From Chitinophagales bacterium (GTDB taxonomy: Bacteria > Bacteroidota > Bacteroidia > Chitinophagales > UBA10324), in contig JACCZZ010000236.1 of assembly GCA_013695715.1 (NCBI GenBank), positions 1-11,157 of the forward strand: 11,157 bases of DNA, read 5' to 3'. The translations under genes and the position numbers were made by a program. Each line of letters opens with the position of its first letter. Position 1 is the stretch's first letter. Below, in pieces: positions 1 to 6,634 of this stretch. The notes below the pieces were generated by a model, which did no database searches, was not told where the DNA came from, and was given only the letters and a program-made list of their open reading frames with translations.

Positions 1-194
1 AATTACTCGTGCACGGAGCTGGCGAGGAAGACCTCGTAAATAGCGGATTGGAAGACACCATGATTAGCGCCTATCAGCAGGTGCGAAGCACGTGGAAAAA
101 AAATCCCAAAATAAAAGATATGCGAACGGCTGCATTCGTAGTTGCCATTGATAAAGTGGCATCGTCATATACTACCCTGGGAATCTGGCCATAG
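1..194 (+). CDS. Glu/Leu/Phe/Val dehydrogenase, C-terminal end (partial)
   Basis: The frame is open from the left edge (first whole codon at position 3) and ends at TAG 192-194, so about 64 C-terminal residues are present. The text GLEDTM, a helix ending in RTAAFVVAIDKV, and the final LGIWP match the C-terminal helices of Glu/Leu/Phe/Val dehydrogenases, which commonly finish in LGI(F/W)P. Such enzymes reversibly deaminate an amino acid to a 2-oxoacid using NAD(P). Glutamate is the likeliest substrate, since the SGLEDTM and AAFVVAIDKV stretches resemble bacterial glutamate dehydrogenases. The catalytic lysine and the Rossmann fold lie outside the window, so substrate and cofactor cannot be read here. 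A GTG at 9 lies inside the conserved part and is not a plausible start. Confidence 0.86.
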   Translation, partial: LLVHGAGEEDLVNSGLEDTMISAYQQVRSTWKKNPKIKDMRTAAFVVAIDKVASSYTTLGIWP

Positions 195-258
195 GTTGGT
201 AAACCGAATGATCCTACACATGGCAATCTTTTTGTAATCGATTTATAAATCCACACCC

Positions 259-450
259 ATGAACCTTAAACGCCTATTTGGAACTATACTGACAATTCTT
301 GGCATTGCCGGATTGATTTATGCAGCCGTGTTGTTTGTAAATTCTTCAGGTCAGCAGGATGTGAAGTACCTGATTATTTATGGAGCTCTGGGAGCCGTAT
401 TCTTTTTTACAGGTATAGGATTAATCAGGACAACAAAAGATGAATCTTAA
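259..450 (+). CDS. Small two-helix membrane protein (hypothetical)
   Basis: This is a 63-residue protein starting at ATG 259, the first ATG after the upstream dehydrogenase. It has a short basic N-terminus (MNLKRL), a hydrophobic segment at about residues 8-27, a polar loop at 28-35 (NSSGQQDV) and a second hydrophobic segment at about 36-56 ending in a charged tail RTTKDES. By the positive-inside rule both ends should face the cytoplasm. Small two-helix inner-membrane proteins of this shape are common in Bacteroidota and have no known function; I do not recognise a named family. It lies 64 nt downstream of the dehydrogenase on the same strand, so co-transcription is possible. I saw no convincing promoter or terminator in the gap. 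Confidence 0.72.
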   Translation: MNLKRLFGTILTILGIAGLIYAAVLFVNSSGQQDVKYLIIYGALGAVFFFTGIGLIRTTKDES

Positions 451-543
451 AAAATCCCCCTTATTGCTAATGTTTTGCCAGCTGGAGAAATCAGCTTAGT
501 AAATGCATAACCTACATCATCTTGGCGCCACTCCAAATATTAG
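451..543. other. Convergent intergenic gap
   Basis: This 93-bp stretch separates the stop of the small membrane protein (+) from the stop of the YtxH-like gene (-). It contains two 8-bp palindromes, CCAGCTGG at 478-485 and TGGCGCCA at 523-530. Neither has a long stem or a T-tract, so I do not call a terminator. No open frame or RNA gene is evident. Confidence 0.4.
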
Positions 544-864
544 TTATATTCCTTCCTGATTAGATTTATTTGGATCAGAAGATGGCGTATCTAATTTACT
601 TCCAAATAAGGCATGCAGCAAGTCATCTACCTGGGGGAAATGTTCTTTCAACGCGTCACCACCCTTAGTTTTCAATTCTGAAAAATAGTCTCTTGTTTTA
701 TCCGCCATCCCTTCGGCTTCACCTTTAAACTGATGCGCTTTTTCCCTCAATGTTGCCGCCAGTTTTTCCTTTTCTTCCGGCGTCATATTCATGTATTTAT
801 TTGCAGCAAGGGCTGCGGCAGCACCTAATAAAAAAGTAGCAATGTGTTTCGAATTTACGCTCAT
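544..864 (-). CDS. YtxH-like small membrane-anchored helical protein
   Basis: The protein has 106 residues and starts at ATG 864. An N-terminal hydrophobic, alanine-rich segment at about residues 8-24 (IATFLLGAAAALAA) is followed by a highly charged helical stretch at about 28-75 (TPEEKEKLAATLREKAHQF onward), then a short amphipathic helix and a polar tail at 91-106. This is the layout of YtxH-domain proteins, often linked to general stress: one membrane anchor with a helical coiled-coil or apolipoprotein-like cytoplasmic tail. The family assignment rests on architecture, not on catalytic motifs, and the function is unknown. It lies 43 nt downstream of the desaturase on the same strand. It may be read from the desaturase transcript or from its own promoter (candidate at 888-921), which would fit a membrane-stress role. 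Confidence 0.7.
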   Translation of the reverse strand: MSVNSKHIATFLLGAAAALAANKYMNMTPEEKEKLAATLREKAHQFKGEAEGMADKTRDYFSELKTKGGDALKEHFPQVDDLLHALFGSKLDTPSSDPNKSNQEGI

Positions 865-887
865 TAGCTTAGTTTTTGTTTGAAGAA

Positions 888-921
888 TAAAGATATGGTG
901 TTAATGTTTATGTTCTGTCAA
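888..921 (-). promoter_or_regulatory. Candidate Bacteroidota-type promoter for the YtxH-like gene
   Basis: Read on the minus strand, TTG (921-919) is followed after 23 nt by TATCTTTA (895-888). This differs by one base from the phylum's -7 consensus TAnnTTTG, and the spacing lies within the reported 17-23 nt range. The -7 box is about 23 nt before the ATG at 864. The -33 box overlaps the end of the desaturase gene. The motif is short and could occur by chance. Confidence 0.25.
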
Positions 922-1996
922 AATTATCTTGCTTACCTAATCTTTTCAAATGAAAGACGTGTGCGGCGAGCGCTTTTTGAAGCGTTGGATACTCAATGTA
1001 GGCTATATTAAATTGTTGACATGTTTCCTTCACCAACAGACTTATCTGAGGATAATGGATGTGGCTGATCCTGGGAAACAGATGATGCTCTACCTGAAAG
1101 TTTAATCCACCCAGCAGCCAGTAAAGAAATTTGCTCTTGGTTCCGAAATTGGCCGTGGTAGTAACCTGGTGAATTGCCCATTCCTGTTCAATTTTGTTTG
1201 TATGAATATCAGCTTGGGGGAAAGAAGTGTCTTTTACAATGTGTGCCAATTGAAATACTATGGCGATAAATAAGCCGGTGACGAATGTGATAATCGCATA
1301 CCCTACTAAAACCTTTAGAATTCCTATAAGAAGAACTGGCAGCAGAAGAAAGATTGCTACATACGTAATTTTCGAGATCCAAAAAATAAAATGTTCATTC
1401 AACTTAAACTTCTGCACTGTCATTCCTTTTGATATTCTTCCTGTGAAGTATTTTTCAAAATCCCCATAGAAGATCCACATTAAATATGTTGCACCATAAA
1501 GCAGAACCCAATAAATGTGTTGAAAACGATGAATCCAATATCGTGGTTGTTCATCATTTAGTCTCATCAAGGGACCAATTTCAATGTCAGAATCCAATCC
1601 TTCAATATTCGTATATGTATGATGCGCAATGTTGTGCTTCAGTTTCCAGATATGGATGTTTCCACCCAGTCCATTTAAAATATAAGCAGAAAGACTGTTT
1701 ATCCATTTGTGCTCTGAAAATGTTTGGTGACCACCCTCGTGCATTATGTTGAAGCCGAGTGCCCCCAGATTCAATCCAAGCAACACACAAAGAACAATGG
1801 AGATGAAAGTTGGGGGGGTGAAAAAGACCAGCACAACATATAATATGAGGGCAGAACTAATTTGGATTAAGGCCTTGAGCAGAAGTTTCGTGCTTCCTTC
1901 ACGATTCAGATTATTTCGTTGAAAATAGCCATCAACTTTTTCTTTAAGAGCCTTAGAAAATGGATTTGATTTATTGTTAAAAGTTACTTTAGACAT
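908..1996 (-). CDS. Membrane fatty acid desaturase (acyl-CoA/acyl-lipid type)
   Basis: This is a di-iron membrane desaturase of the FA_desaturase superfamily that introduces a double bond into fatty acyl chains. In the 362-residue form all three histidine boxes are present: HEGGH at 86-90, HNIAHH at 121-126 and QVEHH at 301-305, plus the extra conserved His in FQLAH at 252. The QxxHH third box places it with the delta-5/6-like group rather than delta-9 enzymes. There is no fused cytochrome b5 domain, so an external electron donor is expected. Hydrophobic pairs at about 42-82 and 207-255 fit a four-helix membrane core. I chose ATG 1996 because AGGTTAAGGA ends 4 nt before it. The frame could be extended 12 codons to a TTG at 2032, without good support. 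Regiospecificity cannot be read from the sequence. Confidence 0.93.
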   Translation of the reverse strand: MSKVTFNNKSNPFSKALKEKVDGYFQRNNLNREGSTKLLLKALIQISSALILYVVLVFFTPPTFISIVLCVLLGLNLGALGFNIMHEGGHQTFSEHKWINSLSAYILNGLGGNIHIWKLKHNIAHHTYTNIEGLDSDIEIGPLMRLNDEQPRYWIHRFQHIYWVLLYGATYLMWIFYGDFEKYFTGRISKGMTVQKFKLNEHFIFWISKITYVAIFLLLPVLLIGILKVLVGYAIITFVTGLFIAIVFQLAHIVKDTSFPQADIHTNKIEQEWAIHQVTTTANFGTKSKFLYWLLGGLNFQVEHHLFPRISHIHYPQISLLVKETCQQFNIAYIEYPTLQKALAAHVFHLKRLGKQDNFDRT

Positions 1997-2000
1997 TTTT

Positions 2001-2010
2001 TCCTTAACCT
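2001..2010 (-). promoter_or_regulatory. Ribosome binding site deciding the desaturase start
   Basis: On the minus strand AGGTTAAGGA (2010-2001) is followed by AAAA and then ATG at 1996. The AAGGA core has good spacing, unusual in this AT-rich, weak-Shine-Dalgarno genome. It favours ATG 1996 over the upstream in-frame TTG at 2032. Confidence 0.55.
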
Positions 2011-2083
2011 GTTTATGATGATCTTTTCTCAAGGTACAATATTAATGAGCATAAGGAGTAACAACCATAAGAAGAAAAAGTTT

Positions 2084-2105
2084 ACATGATATAGTACCAC
2101 ATGAT
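2084..2105. repeat. Short direct repeat upstream of the desaturase
   Basis: ACATGAT occurs at 2084-2090 and again at 2099-2105, a 15-bp period, in the 119-bp gap between pyruvate kinase and desaturase. On the coding strand this reads ATCATGT twice, about 90-110 nt before the desaturase start. Such tandem half-sites can be regulator binding sites, but with seven bases each chance is a real possibility. Confidence 0.3.
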
Positions 2106-2115
2106 TTTTTTTGTA

Positions 2116-3549
2116 TTAATGAATTCTGCTTGCCCTAATTGTATTTGTTCTGGACCGGGTATGAAGCGGCATGCTTGCCGTATTAATTACCAGATCGCCA
2201 GGTTTCACCAACCCCATTTCTCTTAGAAGGGTGTTGACATCATGTATGGTCTCATCAGTAGTAGCAAATTTATTATAGTAGAAGCATTTAACTCCCCATA
2301 ATAAATTCAGTGTGTAAAGAAGTTGTTTATTATCTGTAAAAATAAAAACAGGAGCCTTCGGCCGAAAACTCGCTAATTGAAATGCTGTATATCCCGAATG
2401 AGTCATGCTTACGATTGCTTTTGCATTGAGAACATCACATATTAAACAAGCCTGGTGGCAAATTTCATCTGAGAGAAAAGTATTAGAGGCAGGATTCACC
2501 TCTTTACGCTTGTTGTAAATGGTCTCCTGCTTTTCAGCATACCGGATTATTCTTTCCATAATTTTAATAACCTCCACAGGATAGGCTCCAGTAGAAGTCT
2601 CAGCGCTTAACATCACCGCATCAGCACCATCGAGTACTGCATTTGTCACATCATTAGTTTCTGCCCTCGTGGGAGTTGGGCTTTGAATCATGCTCTCCAT
2701 CATCTGTGTTGCTATGATCACCGGCTTAGCACCCTGTATGCTGGCTTTCACGATTTGCTTTTGGAGGATAGGGACTTTTTCCAAATCCATTTCCACTCCC
2801 AGATCACCTCGCGCAACCATTATGCCATCGGCTGTTGATATAATAGCCTCTATGTTATCTACCGCTTCTGGTTTTTCAATTTTAGCAATCACTTTCGCTT
2901 TTGAATGTGCCTCTTGTACCAATCTTTTGACCTGGATGATGTCATCTGCATTGCGAACAAATGAAAGTGCTATCCATTCTACATGGTTCTTTAAAGCAAA
3001 TTCAAGATCTGTAATATCCTTTTCGGAGAGTGCAGGAATGGAAAGCTTGCTTTGTGGAAAATTAACTCCCTTCTTGGAGCTAAGCACACCACCATGAATG
3101 ATCTTCGCCTCCAGAATATTTTTTTTATCTGAACTGAGTATTTCAAGAGTCAGTTTACCATCATCAAGCAGTATGCATTCACCCTGCTTAACATCTTTTG
3201 CCAGGTGCTCGTACTTAATATAGAGAGTTTCAGGAGTACTGATAGTTTCTTCAGAGGTAAGAAATATCTTCCTTCCTGTTTCTAAAAAGATCTGGTTATT
3301 AAGCACCATACCTATTCGAAGCTTTGGTCCCTGCAAATCTCCTAAAAGGCAAATGTTTGTTTTATTAGTGGCGTTGTATCGCCTTACATGATCTATAGTG
3401 CTTTGATGATCTTCCAGCGTGCTATGAGAGAAATTCATCCTGATCACATCAAGTCCGGCATTTATCATTGCTTCAATGATTTCATAGTTACGAGAGGCCG
3501 GACCTATTGTAGCAATGATCTTTGTTCTGTTATGCGTTGATTTATCCAT
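2116..3549 (-). CDS. pyk: Pyruvate kinase
   Basis: The enzyme transfers phosphate from phosphoenolpyruvate to ADP, giving pyruvate and ATP, the last step of glycolysis in the cytoplasm. In the 477-residue form the N-terminus has RTKIIATIGPAS at 8-19 and the phosphate-binding IRMNFSH at 36-42. A B-domain spans roughly 75-175. The active-site lysine lies in IAKIE at 221-225 (Lys223, with metal-binding Glu225), followed by MVARGDLG at 244-251 (metal ligand Asp249), TQMMES at 281-286, and a regulatory C-domain from about 355. The length is normal for bacteria. I take ATG 3549 as the start; a TTG three codons upstream (3558) is also in frame. recF ends 65 nt upstream on the same strand, so co-transcription is possible. 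No allosteric property can be read directly. Confidence 0.96.
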   Translation of the reverse strand: MDKSTHNRTKIIATIGPASRNYEIIEAMINAGLDVIRMNFSHSTLEDHQSTIDHVRRYNATNKTNICLLGDLQGPKLRIGMVLNNQIFLETGRKIFLTSEETISTPETLYIKYEHLAKDVKQGECILLDDGKLTLEILSSDKKNILEAKIIHGGVLSSKKGVNFPQSKLSIPALSEKDITDLEFALKNHVEWIALSFVRNADDIIQVKRLVQEAHSKAKVIAKIEKPEAVDNIEAIISTADGIMVARGDLGVEMDLEKVPILQKQIVKASIQGAKPVIIATQMMESMIQSPTPTRAETNDVTNAVLDGADAVMLSAETSTGAYPVEVIKIMERIIRYAEKQETIYNKRKEVNPASNTFLSDEICHQACLICDVLNAKAIVSMTHSGYTAFQLASFRPKAPVFIFTDNKQLLYTLNLLWGVKCFYYNKFATTDETIHDVNTLLREMGLVKPGDLVINTASMPLHTRSRTNTIRASRIH

Positions 3550-3614
3550 CCCTGACAAAAGGCTGCAAATTATAGTTAATAAGGCAGCACCTTTAAGTTG
3601 TTTCCTAAAAATTC

Positions 3615-4745
3615 TTAAAAGGTATCAGAAATTGGAATGCGGCCGTTATTAAGTACAACTCCTGAGCTAATGGAATAGCACCGAAGATCGCCTTGAGTAG
3701 TGGCAAGAAAATCCTTTATGATGGGAGTTTTTGTGTCCGTAATAAATACCTGGCTGAAATCCGGCGCGGAAACAAGTTCTAATATCTGATGGGCACGTTT
3801 TTCGTCAAGCTTATCGAATAAGTCGTCTAAGAGAACAATGGGTGTTACGCTGTTTTCGGTTGCAATAAGTTCTCGCTGGGCCAGCTTTAATGCAAGCAGG
3901 AAACATTTTTTCTGACCTTGCGATCCAAATCTCTTAACAGGCACATCATCCATAATGAAATTCAGATCATCACGGTGGATGCCTTCAGTTGTTCTTTCTA
4001 ATTGTAAATCTTTTTCTAAAGAAGCTTTTAAGGCAGTGAGATAATCATCGCGTTGAAAGATTGAATGATAGACAGCGGCTATGGTTTCTTTCTCACGGGA
4101 AATGATGTTATAATATTTAATGATAAGCGGAACCATTGCGCCGAGGAAATAATCACGTTTTTCAAAGATCTTTTTCCCGAAGGAAGCCAGCGAAACATTA
4201 AATGATTCAATCAAAGTTGCATCAAAGGCTTTGCGATATGCAAACTGTTTTAAGGAAGCATTTCTTTGTTGGAGTACTTTGTTGTACGACACCAGGTCTT
4301 CAAGATAGAGGTGATCTATCTGTGAAATTGTATTGTCAATGAACCTTCGCCGTTCTTCGCTCCCCTCATCTATAATTGAATGGTCGTCTGGCGCAATCAT
4401 AACCACAGGAATGAGTCCGACATGATCCATCAGCTTTGAATAGACTGAACCATTAATTGCCAGTTCCTTCTTGTTACCAAGTTGATAAACGCAGGTCACC
4501 TTAAATTCTTCTGATTCTTTGCGGAAATTGGCAGCAACCCTGAAAAACTCTGTTCCATGCTGTATTGCCTGTTGATCAGTAGAATGAAAGTAGCTTTTTC
4601 CAAGAGCTAAATAGTGAATTGCATCCAGCACATTGGTTTTTCCTGAGCCATTTTCCCCAATTAAAAAGTTAAATGATGAAGAAAATTCAAAATCCGCTGA
4701 GTTGTAGTTCTTAAATTGCTTAAGTGCTATAGATTTCAGATACAC
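3615..4745 (-). CDS. recF: DNA replication and repair protein RecF
   Basis: RecF is an ABC/SMC-type ATPase. With RecO and RecR it helps load RecA onto gapped DNA during recombinational repair and replication restart. The 376-residue protein starts YLKSIALKQFKNY, the usual RecF opening. It has Walker A GENGSGKT at 30-37, the HRDDL motif at 257-261, the SQGQ signature at 275-278, and Walker B with D-loop VLLDDLFDKLD at 304-314. All ATPase motifs are intact. The start is GTG at 4745: reading upstream in frame there is no ATG before a TAA, and the next internal Met lies far inside the domain. It is divergent from pdhA across a 64-bp gap. In other Bacteroidota recF often lies near a TPR gene (recalled, not checked); here a TPR gene lies just beyond pdhA. 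Confidence 0.95.
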   Translation of the reverse strand: MYLKSIALKQFKNYNSADFEFSSSFNFLIGENGSGKTNVLDAIHYLALGKSYFHSTDQQAIQHGTEFFRVAANFRKESEEFKVTCVYQLGNKKELAINGSVYSKLMDHVGLIPVVMIAPDDHSIIDEGSEERRRFIDNTISQIDHLYLEDLVSYNKVLQQRNASLKQFAYRKAFDATLIESFNVSLASFGKKIFEKRDYFLGAMVPLIIKYYNIISREKETIAAVYHSIFQRDDYLTALKASLEKDLQLERTTEGIHRDDLNFIMDDVPVKRFGSQGQKKCFLLALKLAQRELIATENSVTPIVLLDDLFDKLDEKRAHQILELVSAPDFSQVFITDTKTPIIKDFLATTQGDLRCYSISSGVVLNNGRIPISDTF

Positions 4746-4809
4746 AGAGAGAGAATGCGCTCGTTCTAATGAGTTTTTTTAAGTATTTTGGCACTCTAAT
4801 TTCCAAGCG
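4746..4809. promoter_or_regulatory. Divergent recF / pdhA intergenic region
   Basis: These 64 bp must hold the 5' signals of both recF (-) and pdhA (+), unless one lies inside the opposite gene. On the plus strand TATTTTGG at 4784-4791 differs by one base from TAnnTTTG, but no good TTG lies 17-23 nt upstream. No minus-strand match was found. There is a run of seven T at 4774-4780 and no Shine-Dalgarno-like sequence before either start. Promoters are expected here but not pinned down. Confidence 0.35.
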
Positions 4810-5892
4810 TTGGCGACTACAAAATTAACAAAAGAAACCATCAGCGACGCTGTCGGATTGGTAGCATTTGAGTCGGAAAGGAAGGTTTTGAAAGAGACCA
4901 TTGATAGTAATTTTTCAAAAGAAATATACCTCGGATGGTACGAAGTAATGCTAAGGATCCGCAGGTTTGAGGAGCGCGCTGGTCAGTTGTATGGAATGCA
5001 AAAAATCCGGGGCTTTTGCCATTTGTATATCGGGCAGGAAGCCGTAGCAGCGGGCACCATTTCTGCTCTTCAGGCTGAAGATCCAATCATCACAGCCTAC
5101 CGGGATCATGGTATGGCGCTGGCGCGGGGAATACCAGCAAATGAATGCATGGCTGAATTATTTGGAAAGTCAACCGGCTGCACAAAAGGCAAAGGTGGAT
5201 CCATGCATTTCTTTTCAAAAGAAAAAAAATTTTTTGGTGGTCATGGCATTGTTGGAAACCAGATACCTTTGGGTGCAGGGATGGCCTTTTCAGAACAATA
5301 CAGAAAAAGTGGTCAGGTAGTAGCTTGTTTTTTTGGAGAAGGAGCAGCACGGCAAGGCGCTCTGCATGAAACATTTAATATGGCCATGCTGTGGAAGTTA
5401 CCAGTAATATTTATTTGTGAAAACAACGGATATGCAATGGGCACATCCGTGAAAAGGTCAAGCAATGTAATTGACATCAGTAAGCTCGGTTTGGCCTATG
5501 ACATGCCCTCCCTTCAGATTGATGGTATGAGGTGTGAAGCAGTGCATAATACCATTGCCAAAGCAGCAGAGAGCGCACGCAAAGGCGAAGGCCCTACACT
5601 TCTTGAAGTAAAAACTTACCGCTATAAGGGGCATTCAATGAGCGACCCTGCGAAATATCGCACCAAAGAAGAAGTGGAAGAATATAAATTAAAAGATCCC
5701 ATAGAAACCATAGGCAGTACAATTCTTAAAAATGAATTTGCCTCAAGCAGTGAATTAGATAATCTCAATGAAAAGATCATTAAAGAAATTGATGATGCTG
5801 TAAAATTTGCAGAGGACTCGCCTTACCCTGATCCTTCAGAGATATACACCGATAATTATAAACAGGAGAACTATCCTTTCCTCATTGATTAA
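4810..5892 (+). CDS. pdhA: Pyruvate dehydrogenase E1 component, alpha subunit
   Basis: PdhA with PdhB forms the thiamine-diphosphate E1 enzyme that decarboxylates pyruvate and acetylates the lipoyl group of E2. In the 360-residue form IRGFCHLYIGQEA at 66-78, the YRDHG active-site motif at 97-101, GGHG at 143-146, the thiamine-diphosphate motif from GEG (176-178) to NN (205-206), and the conserved phosphorylation-loop region YRYKGHSMSDP at 270-280 all match E1 alpha. The motif carries Glu177 where most PDH proteins have Asp. The start is probably TTG 4810: no in-frame ATG exists between the upstream TAA (4780) and Met47, which is already inside the conserved domain. About 35 residues precede the conserved core. 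No pdhB or E2 gene is in the window. A TPR gene follows after 44 nt. Other 2-oxoacid E1 alphas are possible but fit less well. Confidence 0.93.
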   Translation: MATTKLTKETISDAVGLVAFESERKVLKETIDSNFSKEIYLGWYEVMLRIRRFEERAGQLYGMQKIRGFCHLYIGQEAVAAGTISALQAEDPIITAYRDHGMALARGIPANECMAELFGKSTGCTKGKGGSMHFFSKEKKFFGGHGIVGNQIPLGAGMAFSEQYRKSGQVVACFFGEGAARQGALHETFNMAMLWKLPVIFICENNGYAMGTSVKRSSNVIDISKLGLAYDMPSLQIDGMRCEAVHNTIAKAAESARKGEGPTLLEVKTYRYKGHSMSDPAKYRTKEEVEEYKLKDPIETIGSTILKNEFASSSELDNLNEKIIKEIDDAVKFAEDSPYPDPSEIYTDNYKQENYPFLID

Positions 5893-5936
5893 CAAAAACT
5901 CTTTAAATAAAGCTACTTAACACGATCACAATTAAT

Positions 5937-6614
5937 ATGGATAATGAAGTAAAGAATCAGGACCTTAACTGGGAAGAAAGGCTCAACCATTTTGAGCATT
6001 GGGTGAATGAAAATAAAAAAGTGCTGACCTATGTAGTTGGCGGGCTATTCGCCGTAGTTGCTGCATACCTTGCTTTCACAAAATTATATCTTGAACCCAA
6101 AGCTGCGGAAGCCACTAACCAAATGTTTATGGCTGAAAAGTATTTTGCTGAAGATTCGTTGAATCTTGCTCTTAATGGTGACGGAAATTATAGTGGTTTT
6201 TTGCAGATCATGGACGATTACAAATGGTCGGAGGCCGCGAACCTGTCACACTATTATGCAGGAGTGATTTTTTTGCGCCAAGGGAAATTTGAAGATGCTA
6301 AGGAACACCTTAAAGATTTCAAAGGAAAAGATAAGATGGTGACGAATATGGCAAACGGTGGTCTTGGAGATGCCTATTCAGAACTTGGAAAAATGGATGA
6401 GGCCATTGATTATTATAAGAAAGCAGCATATCACTTTGAGAATGAATTAACAACACCGATGTTTCTGAAAAAGGCAGGCATGTTGCTTGAAAAACAAAAT
6501 AAATCTGAAGAAGCAAAAAAATTATATGAGGAAATCAAGCTAAAGTATCCTAATACTGTTGAAGGACGTGAAATGGACAAATACATTGCCCGTGTTGGGG
6601 GTGTAAGTAGTTAG
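5937..6614 (+). CDS. Membrane-anchored tetratricopeptide repeat protein
   Basis: The 225-residue protein starts at ATG 5937. It has a short acidic/aromatic cytoplasmic N-terminus, one membrane helix at about 29-50 (VLTYVVGGLFAVVAAYLAF), and a helical C-terminal region. TPR-like units lie at about 100-133 (ending in GKFEDAKEHLKDF), 138-170 (GDAYSELGKMDEAIDYYKKA) and 174-207 (KSEEAKKLYEEIKLKYP). This layout resembles YfgM-like proteins, which are inner-membrane anchors with TPRs outside the cytoplasm that act in envelope protein assembly. The functional link is inference from shape only. It lies 44 nt after pdhA and 20 nt before the DUF3179 gene, suggesting one transcript. In Bacteroidota a TPR gene of this type often sits near recF; here pdhA lies between them. 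Confidence 0.88.
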   Translation: MDNEVKNQDLNWEERLNHFEHWVNENKKVLTYVVGGLFAVVAAYLAFTKLYLEPKAAEATNQMFMAEKYFAEDSLNLALNGDGNYSGFLQIMDDYKWSEAANLSHYYAGVIFLRQGKFEDAKEHLKDFKGKDKMVTNMANGGLGDAYSELGKMDEAIDYYKKAAYHFENELTTPMFLKKAGMLLEKQNKSEEAKKLYEEIKLKYPNTVEGREMDKYIARVGGVSS

Positions 6615-6634
6615 AACGTAAGGTTAATTTTCTC

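Noticed and set aside
195..258. GGTT / AACC mini-stem and possible promoter before the small membrane protein
   Set aside because: The stem is four base pairs, and no TTG with a properly spaced TAnnTTTG-like box was found.
478..530. Two 8-bp palindromes in the convergent gap (CCAGCTGG and TGGCGCCA)
   Set aside because: They are too short for stable hairpins, lack T-tracts and are unrelated to each other; likely chance.
1486..1752. 88-codon plus-strand open frame inside the desaturase
   Set aside because: It lies antisense to a gene with all three histidine boxes intact, its composition is cysteine- and histidine-rich as expected for a reverse-frame shadow, and it has no ribosome site or recognisable domain.
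2690..3097. 135-codon plus-strand open frame inside pyruvate kinase
   Set aside because: It is antisense to the most conserved part of pyruvate kinase; the frame is a by-product of codon bias in the real gene.
3562..3588. GCTGC / GCAGC inverted repeat between recF and pyruvate kinase
   Set aside because: A 5-bp stem with a 17-nt AT-rich loop is weak; a terminator or operator cannot be supported.
5090..5374. Antisense frames within pdhA (also 4841-5086)
   Set aside because: They overlap conserved thiamine-enzyme motifs on the other strand and show no protein-like features.
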